The notes: generated from the sequence alone by a model not told the origin. A DNA stretch of 64,000 nucleotides from Paenibacillus sp. YN15 (GCF_003285005.1 NZ_QMFA01000005.1:186001-250000), one strand, 5' to 3'. Shown: positions 26,928 through 36,461, counted from the stretch's first letter. Translations and numbers: made by a program.

Positions 26928-27824
26928 TTATCCGTGGGAAAAGGTTTCCGCCACCGGCCTGTCATACAGCTGGGAGGCCAAATCCAATCCCGAGCCGGGG
27001 ATGCCGCAGGCGTCTGCGCGGCATTGCTGGCAGTGCCGGAAAACGGGCAAATACCGCTCCGCTGCTTCCCTTGCATCACTAAGCTGAAAGCAATCCGGGG
27101 CCCTGATGTGGCTAAGCTCATGCTGGGGAATCAGCGGAATAATATTGATCAAGGACGCTCCCGCCTCCTGAGTCTGCCTGGCAATTTCCCCAATATGGCC
27201 GTCATTGATGCCGGGAATCAGCACCGTATTGATCTTGATGGTGATGCCCAGGGCGCTGGCCTTGCGGATACCGGCCAGTTGGGCGCGGATCAATGTCTCC
27301 GCTGCCGCTCTTCCCATGATAAGCTTGCCGTCCAGGGCAATGGAGGAGCAAATCTGCTCCTGAATGGCCGGGTCCACGCCGTTGACGGTAACGGTAACGG
27401 TTTGCACCCCTGCATTGGCAATGCGCTCCGCATTTTTTTCCAAAAGAAGCCCGTTGGTGCTTAAGCAATTGATCAGCTCCGGAAAACGCTCATGCACCTG
27501 TTCAAACGCCTCCAGCGCATGGGGTGTAGCCAATGTATCCCCCGGACCGGCGATGCCCGCCACTGTCAGTTCGGGGCACAGGCGCAATGCCTTCTCAATA
27601 AGCGCGTTGACCTCACCCGGCTTGACCAGCTCCGAGGCAACTCCCGGGCGGTTCTCCGATTTATTGAAGCTGCGCTTGCAAAACTTGCACCGGATATTGC
27701 AGGCCGGGCTGACAGGCAGATGAATCCGCCCGAACTTGAAATGGCCTTCCCCGCTGAAGCAGGGATGCTTGCGCACCAAATGGCCGAATCTTTCCTCCGG
27801 CAATGCGCTGCCGCAGCTTCCCAT
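26928..27824 (-). CDS. nifB: NifB-type radical SAM cofactor maturase
   Basis: 298 residues from the ATG at 27824 (GGAGGGAGG upstream). The N-terminus has the NifB-specific segment KHPCFSGEGHFKFGRIHLPV, with Cys22 as a likely cluster ligand, then the radical SAM motif ACNIRCKFC (Cys42, Cys46, Cys49) and SENRPGVASELVKPGE as in NifB. The C-terminus keeps CQQCRADACG (about 265-274), matching the conserved NifB CRADAVG region. NifB builds the carbide-containing Fe8S9C precursor, so the cofactor of this system is probably of that type. First gene of the operon, with a 240-base leader. Confidence 0.92.
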   Translation of the reverse strand: MGSCGSALPEERFGHLVRKHPCFSGEGHFKFGRIHLPVSPACNIRCKFCKRSFNKSENRPGVASELVKPGEVNALIEKALRLCPELTVAGIAGPGDTLATPHALEAFEQVHERFPELINCLSTNGLLLEKNAERIANAGVQTVTVTVNGVDPAIQEQICSSIALDGKLIMGRAAAETLIRAQLAGIRKASALGITIKINTVLIPGINDGHIGEIARQTQEAGASLINIIPLIPQHELSHIRAPDCFQLSDAREAAERYLPVFRHCQQCRADACGIPGSGLDLASQLYDRPVAETFSHG

Positions 27825-27877
27825 AAGATGTCCTCCCTCCACAAATTCCGCACCGAGCCTATTCCTCCCTTATAGCC

Positions 27878-27938
27878 AAAAAAAGACCGAACTCGACGCC
27901 CTTTGTCAGGGTTGTGGAGGTTCGGCCTCTGGAGGTCC
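27878..27938 (-). promoter_or_regulatory. Leader terminator/attenuator of the nitrogenase-like operon
   Basis: On the minus strand GGCCGAAC pairs with GTTCGGTC (8 bp with one wobble), enclosing a CCCT-gacaa-AGGG hairpin, then seven T. It ends 54 bases before the nifB start. Just upstream are CCTC/GAGG elements (27917-27938) that can pair with each other and with the left terminator arm, as in an antiterminator. It could instead be only the terminator of the gene at 28068. No T-box, SAM-I or Moco riboswitch core was recognised. Confidence 0.5.
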
Positions 27939-27953
27939 AGTCAGCGGATATAC

Positions 27954-28016
27954 AATTCATACTTTTTATATCGGAATTATGTTTATATCTTACTTTCTTC
28001 CTGTCAGGTTCGTCAA
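27954..28016 (-). promoter_or_regulatory. Candidate promoter and dyad operator of the nitrogenase-like operon
   Basis: TTGACG (28011-28016) lies 18 bases upstream of TAAGAT, an acceptable promoter for the minus strand. Downstream, 27954-27978 holds the dyad AATTC-N15-GAATT in an A/T-rich stretch, suited to a dimeric repressor. Rrf2-type sulfur regulators such as CymR bind A/T-rich dyads of this general kind, but that link is only a suggestion. Confidence 0.35.
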
Positions 28017-28067
28017 TAAGCTGACCCATAGTGTCACGGTACTGTCACAAGTGCCCATTCCATCCTT

Positions 28068-28538
28068 TTACTTGAATGTTTCGGCAGGCCGCAAAACCAC
28101 TTCCTCCCCCGTCAGCCCCTTGGACAAATCCAGAAGCTTTACCTTGCGGGGCTCCAGCTTCAAGATGACGTTGCCCTCCAGCTCCCCCTTCTCCGCCCTT
28201 TCCTTGAACCGGGGGCTTTTGGCGCTGAGCAGCGCGACGGCTTTTTCATACTCGGCTCCGCATTTGCTGCATACTTTGGATACAGTCCCGGTCAAGGTTA
28301 CGTTGCGGAAACGGGGAAGCTCTTGCCCCTCATGCTGGAACAATAGGGTGGCTTGGGGATTATGCTCCAGCTGCTCCACCTTGCCGCTGATCTTGGAGGT
28401 GGACAGGTAAACGGTCAGCCCGTCGCTGGCGAAGCCTCCCAGGGTGCGCAGCGCCGGCCCCCCCTCCGGCGTAACCGTGGCCAGAATTACCCTTTTGGTT
28501 TCTGCAATGTAAGCCTCTGCTTCCTTCAATACACTCAT
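28068..28538 (-). CDS. Pyridoxamine-phosphate-oxidase-fold protein
   Basis: 156 residues with the split-barrel flavin-binding pattern: RVILATVTPEGGPALRTLGG at the start, VYLSTSKISGKVEQLEHNPQ in the middle. A CSKCG pair of cysteines near residue 90 could bind metal. Members use FMN, F420 or heme; the true substrate is unknown. It lies upstream of the nitrogenase-like operon on the same strand, separated by the leader with the terminator, so it might be read by the same regulator or be independent. GGGAGGA precedes its ATG. Confidence 0.82.
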   Translation of the reverse strand: MSVLKEAEAYIAETKRVILATVTPEGGPALRTLGGFASDGLTVYLSTSKISGKVEQLEHNPQATLLFQHEGQELPRFRNVTLTGTVSKVCSKCGAEYEKAVALLSAKSPRFKERAEKGELEGNVILKLEPRKVKLLDLSKGLTGEEVVLRPAETFK

Positions 28539-29019
28539 GCTTCATTCCTCCCAAAATAAGTTTAATAGCCAAATACATATAATACCCATAAAGTTAGTAT
28601 GATTTTACTGCCCGCCATCTGGGCTGTCAATGAATCTTCCGCCGATTTGCGGCCATTATCTCCCTTGTTCACTATATCTCCATATCTTCCCATAAGGAGT
28701 ACCCGCCTCTTCCTCCATTATAAAAAGTATAGGATCTATACCTTTATTCGCCCTTCCCGCTTCTGTTTCCCATGCTGATCCGGCTGCCTATTTTACACAA
28801 ATTCACACTATTTTCACTTATTTCTGAAGCGGAGGGACTGTTAAAGACCAAACAAGTATGCTAAAGTGTCTTCCATAACCAATATCCCATTAAACAGGTA
28901 TGATAAATGAGACATTTGTTGACTGGTCAACCAGAAACAAAGCATCCTGCGGGAGGCTTTGTTTTTTTGCTTTCTGCGGCCTGGTCCGCGTACACATGGA
29001 GATAAAGGCGGTGTTTGTG
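28539..29019 (+). promoter_or_regulatory. Intergenic region with palindrome and leader terminator before the copper genes
   Basis: No gene fits here. A TATGAT -10 element lies at 28899-28904 without a good -35. It is followed by the perfect palindrome GTTGACTGGTCAAC (28918-28931) and then a hairpin ACAAAGC/GCTTTGT ending in seven T (28937-28968). Because no plus-strand gene lies upstream, this terminator sits inside the leader of the SLH-SafE-copA genes and may attenuate them. The left part holds the start region of the PPOX-fold gene on minus. Confidence 0.5.
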
Positions 29020-30366
29020 ATGAAGCATATCAACAGAAAAACAGCGGTTATTGCCGCAGCCGTAGCTGCGTCGTTGCTGGCGGCGGGAGCGGGTGATTCA
29101 TACGCCGACGGGATTTATGCCACCCCCGCGGATTACAGCGGACATTGGGCCGAGCAGCTTGCGGTTCCGGCCATTCGGGAGGGGCTCCTCCAGGGATACG
29201 AAAACGGGCTGTACGGCCCTGACCGGGCGATCACCCGCGCTGAACTGGCTGTGCTGCTGGCTCGGGTCCTGCCTTCGGGGACGGCGGCGGCAGCGCTGCC
29301 CAAGGATGCAGCGGACGGAAGCTGGTATGCCGAAGCCGTCCGGCAGATAACAGCGGCAGGTTTGCTGACAACCGATGAAGAGGGGCGCTTCCGTCCCGGC
29401 GCTCCGGTCACCCGTCTGGACGCAGCTATGGTATTGGGCCGGCTTTTGGGCTGGAGTGAAGGAGACGGTGCATGGCCGGAAGCGATTGTTGACCGTGAAG
29501 CGGCACCGGATCAGGCGGGCGGACGATGGCTGGCTCAGGCCGCAGCCGGAGGGTACATCGCCGCTTCATCGGAGGGCTACATTCTGCCTTACCGGCCGTG
29601 GACCCGTTCGGAGGCGCTGTACGCGTTGCTGAAAGCCAGAGGAACAGCGGCGGAGGGAGTGCGCCCCGCAGCCTTCGCCGCCGTGCAAACGCTGGAAGGA
29701 GTTGTCCGCGATACAGGGTCCGGCTTTACGCTCACAGCAGCGCAGGCATTCCAGGGAACTGTCACGGAATCGGTGTATGCCTTGAGCTCCGGCAAATCCC
29801 TTGCGGGAACCAAAGCCGCCGCCGGAACAGACGGGCTGGCAGTGAAAATCACAGGCGTCAACGGAGTGGTTCCGCCCCCGGACCGTCTGGTCGTGGACAG
29901 CATCAGCCTTCAGGCGGCATCGGCAAGCCCGGACAAGCTGGAGGGCTTTCTTCTGGAAGGCCATCACAGCACCGCCTCCTCTCCGCCGGACCATAAGAAG
30001 CTCTGCCTTCTGATGCCGGATTGCGCCGCCTCCGGCTTTGGCGTCAGCGTGCTTCAGGAGGACGGCTCCTACATCTATTACAAGTTCGATGAAACCGGCC
30101 ACAGGCTGGCGGTAATCCTGCTGGACAGCATTGCAGCCGCCGATCATGTGGGCATCCGCGTGGAGGGGCATATTGCCGGTGATGTGATCCATGTGTCCCG
30201 GTTGAGCCAGGCAAGCGGAGTCCTCGAAGCGGTGGGGGAAGCCTCCGGCAGCTCCTCAACGGAGACTCATGAGCAGGCCGCGGAAGCGCACGGGCACCCT
30301 GCTCAAGGACATGATCACTCTGCACCAGAGCACAGCCATGACGCCGCAGGGGGACATAATTCATAA
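29020..30366 (+). CDS. SLH-domain surface protein with His-rich C-terminus
   Basis: 448 residues from the ATG at 29020. A signal peptide (residues 1-29) precedes three S-layer homology repeats at about 33-195 (each with GLLQGYENGLYGPDRAITRA-like or RFRPGAPVTRLDAAMVLGRL cores), which anchor to cell-wall polymer. The central part is beta-rich and unrecognised. The last 34 residues hold eight histidines in pairs (AHGH, GHDH, EHSH), a probable metal-binding tail. It is followed 35 bases later by the SafE/cupredoxin protein and then by CopA, so copper binding at the wall is the natural hypothesis. Confidence 0.82.
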   Translation: MKHINRKTAVIAAAVAASLLAAGAGDSYADGIYATPADYSGHWAEQLAVPAIREGLLQGYENGLYGPDRAITRAELAVLLARVLPSGTAAAALPKDAADGSWYAEAVRQITAAGLLTTDEEGRFRPGAPVTRLDAAMVLGRLLGWSEGDGAWPEAIVDREAAPDQAGGRWLAQAAAGGYIAASSEGYILPYRPWTRSEALYALLKARGTAAEGVRPAAFAAVQTLEGVVRDTGSGFTLTAAQAFQGTVTESVYALSSGKSLAGTKAAAGTDGLAVKITGVNGVVPPPDRLVVDSISLQAASASPDKLEGFLLEGHHSTASSPPDHKKLCLLMPDCAASGFGVSVLQEDGSYIYYKFDETGHRLAVILLDSIAAADHVGIRVEGHIAGDVIHVSRLSQASGVLEAVGEASGSSSTETHEQAAEAHGHPAQGHDHSAPEHSHDAAGGHNS

Positions 30367-30401
30367 GGTTTTGTTGCTTTAGAACAAGGAGAGATCAACC
30401 G

Positions 30402-32051
30402 ATGCTGCTGCATACACTGCTTTTGGCCTTTGCCCAACGGGTTGGACTGCCGGATATTTCCCAACTGCCCCCGGGAGCAGGCTTGGGCCTCATTTTCACC
30501 GCTGGGCTGCTCACCTCCTTTCACTGCGCAGCCATGTGCGGGGGCATTGCCCTGGCCCAAACCGCCGCCCCCGGAACCCGGCAGGGACTGCTGGCCCGGC
30601 TGAAGCCTTCGTTTCCCTACCACGCCGGAAGAATCCTGTCCTACTCCGCCATCGGCGCTTTAGCCGGCGGGTTGGGCCAGGTCATCCGCCTCCCCGGCGT
30701 TTTCAAGGGCGCGATTCCGGTGTTGGGCGGATTGTTCATGATTATCATGGGCATCAATCTGCTGGGCGTTTGGAGGTTCTTGCGCAAATTAAACCTGCGG
30801 ATGCCCGGCTTTGCCGCCCGGAGGCTGCTGTCCGGCATCTCCAGGCCGGGGCCCCTGGCCGTAGGCCTGCTCAGCGGACTGATGCCCTGCGGACCGCTGC
30901 AAATTATGCAGCTCTATGCACTGGCCTCGGGCAGCGCGTGGCATGGCTTCGCGTCCCTGCTGGTGTTTTCCCTGGGGACGGCTCCCATGCTGCTGCTGTT
31001 CAGCTCCATCCACGCCGTAACGGGAAAAAGCTTCACCAACGCCGTAACCCGTTTCAGCGCAGTCATTGTCATCGTCTTGGGGGCCGCGATGCTGGCCCGG
31101 GGTTTGGCATTGTCGGGCATTGCCGCGGCTCCGTCTGCGGCGGCATGGAACACGGCAGGCATTGCCGTAATTGCGCAGGACAGCAAAGTGCAAACCGTGC
31201 GGACTGTCCTGGACCCGGACAGCCGGGACAGCTACCCGCCCATCGTGGTGCAAAAGGGGATACCCGTGCAGTGGATTTTTTCAGCGGAAAAGGAAGCCCT
31301 GGATACCTGCAACGAGTCGCTGGTGCTTCCGGCCTTTCACGTGGAGCAGAGGCTGGTTCCCGGAGACAATATAATCCGGTTTACCCCCGGCGAAGCAGGG
31401 GAGTTTGTTTATACCTGCTGGATGGGTATGATCAAAAGCCGCATCCAGGTGGTGGACGATCTGGCCGCTTATCGGGCCGGTTCTGCCGTTTCTCCCCGCC
31501 CCCCGGCGGCAGCCGCAGCAAGCCCGTCAGCTCCACCGGACGCAATAAGCGCAGCGGTTCCGGCCGGCACGCAGAGCCCAAGCCCGGAGGCTTCGCTGCT
31601 TCCGCTTGCTTCCCCCGGAAACGGCCAAAGCGCAGCGGAGCCGCTGCCTCCTTCCCCGGCTGGCCCCAAGGCTTCCGCCGTCACACCGGCCCCGGCAGCC
31701 GAAGCTCCCGCCGCCGCACCGCCTGCTTCACCTGCGGCGGTCCCTTTCCTGCCGCCTTCCGGCGATCCGGGCCCCCCGGTCCAGACTGTGGTAACAACCG
31801 TCAGCCCCAACGGCTATACCCCCGTCACGGTCCAGAAGGGCATCCCGGTCAAGTGGATCATCCGGGCCAAGGCGGAGGATTTGAACGAGTGCAACAATGC
31901 CCTGACTGCGCCAGCTTTCGGGCTGGAGGCCAAGCTTGAGGCCGGGGACACCATTCTGGAATTTACTCCTTCCGAAGCAGGGGAGTTCACCTTTTCCTGC
32001 TGGATGGAGATGATCAAAAGCACCATTACTGTGGTGGAACAAGGAGGCTGA
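30402..32051 (+). CDS. SafE/TauE-like membrane protein fused to two cupredoxin domains
   Basis: 549 residues. Residues 24-232 form a six-helix membrane domain of the SafE/UreH type with the conserved FHCAAMCGG and GLMPCGPLQ motifs seen in copper-related transporters. Two extracellular cupredoxin-like domains follow (about 255-353 and 458-547), each with a copper-site pattern: [15 protein letters not shown] plus FVYTCWMGM, and [15 protein letters not shown] plus FTFSCWMEM. They are joined by a linker of about 100 residues made of Pro, Ala and Ser. The second domain lacks the His of the first. It lies seven bases before copA and probably moves copper or holds it outside the membrane. Confidence 0.82.
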   Translation: MLLHTLLLAFAQRVGLPDISQLPPGAGLGLIFTAGLLTSFHCAAMCGGIALAQTAAPGTRQGLLARLKPSFPYHAGRILSYSAIGALAGGLGQVIRLPGVFKGAIPVLGGLFMIIMGINLLGVWRFLRKLNLRMPGFAARRLLSGISRPGPLAVGLLSGLMPCGPLQIMQLYALASGSAWHGFASLLVFSLGTAPMLLLFSSIHAVTGKSFTNAVTRFSAVIVIVLGAAMLARGLALSGIAAAPSAAAWNTAGIAVIAQDSKVQTVRTVLDPDSRDSYPPIVVQKGIPVQWIFSAEKEALDTCNESLVLPAFHVEQRLVPGDNIIRFTPGEAGEFVYTCWMGMIKSRIQVVDDLAAYRAGSAVSPRPPAAAAASPSAPPDAISAAVPAGTQSPSPEASLLPLASPGNGQSAAEPLPPSPAGPKASAVTPAPAAEAPAAAPPASPAAVPFLPPSGDPGPPVQTVVTTVSPNGYTPVTVQKGIPVKWIIRAKAEDLNECNNALTAPAFGLEAKLEAGDTILEFTPSEAGEFTFSCWMEMIKSTITVVEQGG

Positions 32052-32058
32052 ACACAGT

Positions 32059-34332
32059 ATGGCAGTAGCCAAAGTGCATATTCACGGCATGACCTGCTCC
32101 CTCTGTTCCATTACCATTGAGGCGGCCCTCCGGAAGCAAAAGGGCATAAGCGGCACCTCTGTGAGCTACGCCTCGGAAAAAGCCATCGTCCACTACGATG
32201 AGGCCCATTCCAGCGTGGCCGACATTCTGAAAACCATTGAGGCCGCCGGGTTCGGCGCAACGGTACAGGGAGAGGGCAGCGACCCGGAGGCGGGAGGACG
32301 CAAGGAACTGCGCAAGCTTAGGAACCGTCTGCTGCTCTCCGCGCTGCTGAGCCTGCCGCTGTTTGTCTCCATGCTGCTGGGCGGGCTGGGCTTTTGCCAT
32401 GATGCCATATACGGGGCCGACACGGTCACGGCCTTTTCCGCCTTTTTGAACCAGATACGGATCAAAACCCAGTTTTTGCATGACTGGAAATTCCAAATGG
32501 CTCTGGCAACACCCGTCCAATTTCTCGTCGGCTTCCGCTTCTACAAGCAGGCCTTCAACAGTCTGAGGGCCGGCAAAGCGGGCATGGATCTTCTGGTGGT
32601 GGTAGGCACCACGGCGGCATACGCTTACAGCGTCCGCACCTCTCTGGCGGAGGAGCAGCTGATCATTGCCGGGATGCGCAACATCTATTTTGAGGCTTCG
32701 GCGGTAATTATCACCCTTGTTCTGCTGGGCAAATATCTGGAGAGTGTAGCCAAGGGGAGAACCTCCCGGGCTATCCGCAGCCTAATGGATCTGGAGGCCA
32801 AGAAGGCGCGGATTATCCGCGACGGCCAGGAGAGCGAGGTTCCTGTCCGGGAGGTCCGCCAGGGAGATCTGGTGGTGGTCCGGCCGGGGGAAAAAATCCC
32901 CGTGGACGGCGTCATTACGGAAGGCCGCTCCACCGTGGACGAATCCATGCTCACCGGAGAAAGCGTCCCCGTCTCCAAGGAGCCGCAGGACACCGTAATC
33001 GGCGCATCCATTAACGGAAACGGCAGCTTCACCTACAGGGCCACCAAGGTGGGAGAGGACTCCTTTTTGGCCCGGATTGTGCGGATTACGGAGGAGGCGC
33101 AAAACAGCAAAGCCCCGATCCAAAAAATCGCCGACAGTGTATCCGGCTATTTTGTTCCCATCGTGCTGCTGATAGCCGCAGCCACCTTTTTGATATGGTA
33201 TGGATATATTTATGAATGGCAGGTCTTTTTTCTGAGCGACGCCCTGATCCATGCCGTGGCCGTCCTTGTGGTTTCCTGTCCCTGCGCGCTGGGACTGGCC
33301 ACCCCCACCGCCATTATGGCGGGTATGGGCAAGGGCGCCCAGAAGGGCATTCTCATCCGCAACGGCGAGCAATTGGAGCGGGCCGGCAAAATCACCGATG
33401 TGGTCATGGACAAAACCGGCACCCTGACCTCGGGCAAGCCGGAGCTGACCGGCATTCTTCCCGTTTCCGGCGAAACACGGACGGCCGACCGGCTGCTGCT
33501 GCTGGCCGCCGTTGCCGAAAAGCGCTCGGAGCATCCCTTGGGTAAGGCGATTGTAGATGCGGCAGAGAGGAAGTGGGAGTCTCCCCTTCCCGATCCGGAG
33601 GAATTCCAGGCGGTGCCGGGTAAGGGCGTGTCGGCGCGGATTGCCGGAGCCCCCGTTCTGATTGGGTCCAAAGCCTTTTTGCAGGAATGGCATGCCGATT
33701 TGTCCGCCATCGAAGCTCTGGAGCAGCAGCTCCGTCCGGAGGCCGGAAGAACGGTGGTCCTGCTGGCGGAAGCGGGCCGGGCCATTGCCGCCTTCAGCCT
33801 GGGCGACCGGCTGCGGGACAGCGCCGCCCCTACGGTAGCCCAGCTTTCCGCCATGGGTATTACGGTCCATCTGCTTACCGGCGACAACCGGGCGGCGGCC
33901 GAGGAAGCCGCACGGCAAACCGGCATTGCCAATGTGCTGGCAGAGGTGCTGCCGGAGCGGAAAGCGGAAGTGGTCCGCAGCCTGCGGAGCAAGGGGCGGC
34001 TGGTGGCCATGGTGGGAGACGGCATTAACGATGCCCCGGCCCTGGCCTCGGCTGACATAGGCATTGCCATTGGCTCCGGTACAGATGTGGCGGTGGAGAC
34101 GGGAGATATTGTGCTGCTGCAGGACGATCTGGCAGCCATTCCCGAAGCCATCCGCCTCTCCGCCAAAACCATGCTGATCATCAAGGAGAATCTGTTCTGG
34201 GCCTTCATCTACAATCTGGCCGCCATTCCCTTCGCCGCAGCGGGTTATCTCAATCCGGTGGTAGCTGCCGCAGCCATGGGCCTAAGCTCGGTGTCCGTGC
34301 TGCTGAACTCCCTGCGGCTGAAAAAGGGTTGA
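32059..34332 (+). CDS. copA: Copper-translocating P1B-type ATPase
   Basis: 757 residues. One N-terminal heavy-metal domain with [12 protein letters not shown] (Cys13, Cys16); membrane helices; actuator loop with TGES; the transport-site motif [11 protein letters not shown]; phosphorylation motif [18 protein letters not shown] of the nucleotide domain; and the hinge [16 protein letters not shown]. The CPC motif, single HMA domain and neighbouring cupredoxin protein point to Cu(I) export rather than zinc or cadmium. It is the third gene of the operon starting at 29020 and ends at a hairpin shared with the chemoreceptor gene. Confidence 0.93.
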   Translation: MAVAKVHIHGMTCSLCSITIEAALRKQKGISGTSVSYASEKAIVHYDEAHSSVADILKTIEAAGFGATVQGEGSDPEAGGRKELRKLRNRLLLSALLSLPLFVSMLLGGLGFCHDAIYGADTVTAFSAFLNQIRIKTQFLHDWKFQMALATPVQFLVGFRFYKQAFNSLRAGKAGMDLLVVVGTTAAYAYSVRTSLAEEQLIIAGMRNIYFEASAVIITLVLLGKYLESVAKGRTSRAIRSLMDLEAKKARIIRDGQESEVPVREVRQGDLVVVRPGEKIPVDGVITEGRSTVDESMLTGESVPVSKEPQDTVIGASINGNGSFTYRATKVGEDSFLARIVRITEEAQNSKAPIQKIADSVSGYFVPIVLLIAAATFLIWYGYIYEWQVFFLSDALIHAVAVLVVSCPCALGLATPTAIMAGMGKGAQKGILIRNGEQLERAGKITDVVMDKTGTLTSGKPELTGILPVSGETRTADRLLLLAAVAEKRSEHPLGKAIVDAAERKWESPLPDPEEFQAVPGKGVSARIAGAPVLIGSKAFLQEWHADLSAIEALEQQLRPEAGRTVVLLAEAGRAIAAFSLGDRLRDSAAPTVAQLSAMGITVHLLTGDNRAAAEEAARQTGIANVLAEVLPERKAEVVRSLRSKGRLVAMVGDGINDAPALASADIGIAIGSGTDVAVETGDIVLLQDDLAAIPEAIRLSAKTMLIIKENLFWAFIYNLAAIPFAAAGYLNPVVAAAAMGLSSVSVLLNSLRLKKG

Positions 34333-34370
34333 AGCCCCCCTTACAGCTGGTCCAGATATGCGCAAGCGAA

Positions 34371-34428
34371 AGCCCGCCTGGGCGCGTTCCGGCAATTTGA
34401 CCTGGACGCGCCCGGCGGGCTTCTTTCT
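34371..34428. terminator. Bidirectional terminator between copA and the chemoreceptor
   Basis: Long stem AGCCCGCCTGGGCGCGT / ACGCGCCCGGCGGGCT with one bulge and a short T-rich tail, lying between convergent genes. Confidence 0.75.
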
Positions 34429-34441
34429 GGGAGAGACGATT

Positions 34442-36289
34442 CTACAACGTAAATTCGCCCATAGCCTGGCTTAAAGTCTTGGACTCCTCTTCCAGCCGTT
34501 CGGAATAACGGCGGATTTCCTTCATGGCGGAGACGGTTTCCCCGGCTTGCTCCGCAGCCTTCTTCGAGCGGTCGAAGCTGAGATCGGCGATACCCTTCAG
34601 CCCCTCGGCCTGGCTGACAATCTCCTCCGAACCGGCAAAGGCCTCCTCCACCGCCGCCGACAGATCCGTCATCAGCGCCGATACGGAATCCACCTCGGCG
34701 GCAATCTCCTTGAACATGGCCCCGGCCTCCAGTGCCGACTTCATGCCCGCTTCGGCGCCCTGGGCATTGCGGCGCATCTGGTCTGCCGCCTGCTGGGTCC
34801 CTCGACGCAGCAGCTTCACGGCATCCGCCGCCCGCTCCGAGGACTCCTTGGCCTCCTCCGCCAGCTTGCGCACCTCCTCCGCCACCACTGCGAAGCCTCT
34901 TCCGTGCTCTCCGGCCCGCGCCGCTTCAATGGAAGCGTTCAGCGCCAGCAGATTGGTCTGGCTGGAGATTTCCTTGATCAGCCCGGCAATCTCCGAAATT
35001 CGGGCCGCCTCCTTATCCAGCTGCGACATCTGCTCCGCTGCCTCTTGCACATCGCGGCATACCGTCTCCATCTCCGCCATGGCCCGTTCGATGACCTGAA
35101 GCCCCAGCCCCGCCTGCTCCGCCGACCGGGTGGAGGCGGAAGCAGCCGATTCGCCGGATGCGGCCGTCATCCGGATGGCTGCCGCCATTTCCTGCAGGAT
35201 GCCGGTCATTTGGGCTACCTGGATGCTTTGGGTTCGGGCCCCCTCATCGGTTTCGTGCACCGCCTGGGAAATGGCCAAACCTGCCGACTCCGTGCGCACC
35301 GCCTGGTCCAGCAGCACCCGGGAGGATTGCTCTACCACCATGGAGGAATCCGCCAGCCGGTGGATCAGCCCCTTCAGAGATTCCAGCATCCGGTCCACGG
35401 AGCCGCCCAGTTCGCCCAGCTCATCCTTACGGGTAAATCCCAGCGGCTCCACCCGCAGATCCCCTGCCGCCACCTGCTCCGCAACCCGGGCAATCCGCCG
35501 GATGGGAATGGACAGCTGCCGGGAGATTCCCCAGCCCAATGCCGCCGACAGCACTACCGCCGCCCCGGCCAGCAGCAGAATACTCCGGGAAGCACTCTTG
35601 GCGCTTGCCTCCACTTGGAGAGTGGCCTCCTTGGCCATTTCCGTGCTGTATGCGGTCAGCTCCTGAATGGCTTCAGCCAGCTTGGCCAGCTGCTCCTGCC
35701 CTGCCTGGAAAGGAGGCGTCCCCTCACCCTCAGCGCCGCCCGGTCCACCCTGCATCTGCCCTGCCAATCCGGCCGCCCCACCGACGGCTGCACCTGCCTG
35801 CGCTTGCCCCGCCGGGGTTTGTCCGCCCGCTCCTCCCACTCCGCCTGCTCCCGGTTGGCCGCCCGCGCCCCTGCTGGCCATTTCCTGCAGAACCGGCACC
35901 ATGTCCTGGGTATATTGAGTAAGCGCTGCCTCAATCGTTGTCAGAAGCTCCCGGGATTTGGCGTCCAAATCCGTCTGCTTGATGGTGTCCAGAAGTCCCG
36001 TCAGCTCCTCCCGCTGATTTTCCATGGCAGCCGCAATTTGCTTCTGGCTGTCCTCCGCCGATGCCCCCGAATACTGCATCAGCCCCTTCTCCATCCCGCT
36101 GCTGGCGTTTTGCAGCTGAATCAGCGTGGCGATGGGCACCACCGTATTTTCATACATGGCATTCATATCCCGGGCCGCCACATGCAGCTTTTGGAATCCG
36201 ATTCCTCCTGTCAAAAGCAGCATGACAATCATCAGCCCCGCCAGCACCCCCATTTTCTGCGATGTCTTCCGGTTGGCAAACCAATTCAT
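34442..36289 (-). CDS. Methyl-accepting chemotaxis protein with Gly/Ala-rich insert
   Basis: 615 residues from the ATG at 36289 (GGAGGCGG upstream). Membrane segment at about 13-33, an extracellular four-helix-bundle sensor, second membrane segment near 235-255, HAMP, then the signalling domain with the hairpin tip [20 protein letters not shown]. Residues 141-194 of the sensor are an insert made almost only of Gly, Ala, Gln and Pro, between the two outer helices, where normal receptors have a short turn. It is a single gene; the ligand is unknown. The insert could be a flexible surface loop or the result of repeat expansion. Confidence 0.92.
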   Translation of the reverse strand: MNWFANRKTSQKMGVLAGLMIVMLLLTGGIGFQKLHVAARDMNAMYENTVVPIATLIQLQNASSGMEKGLMQYSGASAEDSQKQIAAAMENQREELTGLLDTIKQTDLDAKSRELLTTIEAALTQYTQDMVPVLQEMASRGAGGQPGAGGVGGAGGQTPAGQAQAGAAVGGAAGLAGQMQGGPGGAEGEGTPPFQAGQEQLAKLAEAIQELTAYSTEMAKEATLQVEASAKSASRSILLLAGAAVVLSAALGWGISRQLSIPIRRIARVAEQVAAGDLRVEPLGFTRKDELGELGGSVDRMLESLKGLIHRLADSSMVVEQSSRVLLDQAVRTESAGLAISQAVHETDEGARTQSIQVAQMTGILQEMAAAIRMTAASGESAASASTRSAEQAGLGLQVIERAMAEMETVCRDVQEAAEQMSQLDKEAARISEIAGLIKEISSQTNLLALNASIEAARAGEHGRGFAVVAEEVRKLAEEAKESSERAADAVKLLRRGTQQAADQMRRNAQGAEAGMKSALEAGAMFKEIAAEVDSVSALMTDLSAAVEEAFAGSEEIVSQAEGLKGIADLSFDRSKKAAEQAGETVSAMKEIRRYSERLEEESKTLSQAMGEFTL

Positions 36290-36411
36290 ATTCCGCCGCC
36301 TCCTGTATGTATCCCTGCTAATGTATTCCATGGACCAAGCATACGGCGCAAACATGAACAGAAACTGAAGCCAAGCTTAAAGGTTGCTGAAAGGGGTTTA
36401 TATGCTTCAAA

Positions 36412-36444
36412 AACAAAAAAAGGATCTGCGTATCCGCAAATCCT
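36412..36444 (-). terminator. Terminator of the Ycf46-like operon
   Basis: On minus, GGATTTGCGGATACGCAGATCC folds into an 8-bp stem (one mismatch) followed by eight or more T. It lies 18 bases past the AAA+ gene. Confidence 0.85.
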
Positions 36445-36461
36445 TCCAAACCTGCCTCCGT

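Noticed and set aside
18058-27824. A classical molybdenum nitrogenase cluster
   Set aside because: NifE, NifN and NifV are missing, the K-like subunit is short, cysK and a sulfonate-type importer are embedded, and the NifD His195 and His442 positions appear changed.
27825-28067. Known riboswitch (T-box, SAM-I or Moco) upstream of nifB
   Set aside because: The conserved cores of these RNAs were not found; only a terminator and alternative pairings are visible.
30536-31939. 467-residue plus-strand frame overlapping the SafE/cupredoxin gene
   Set aside because: Shifted reading of a real gene; no domain, no start site, and composition biased to Arg, Gly and Pro.
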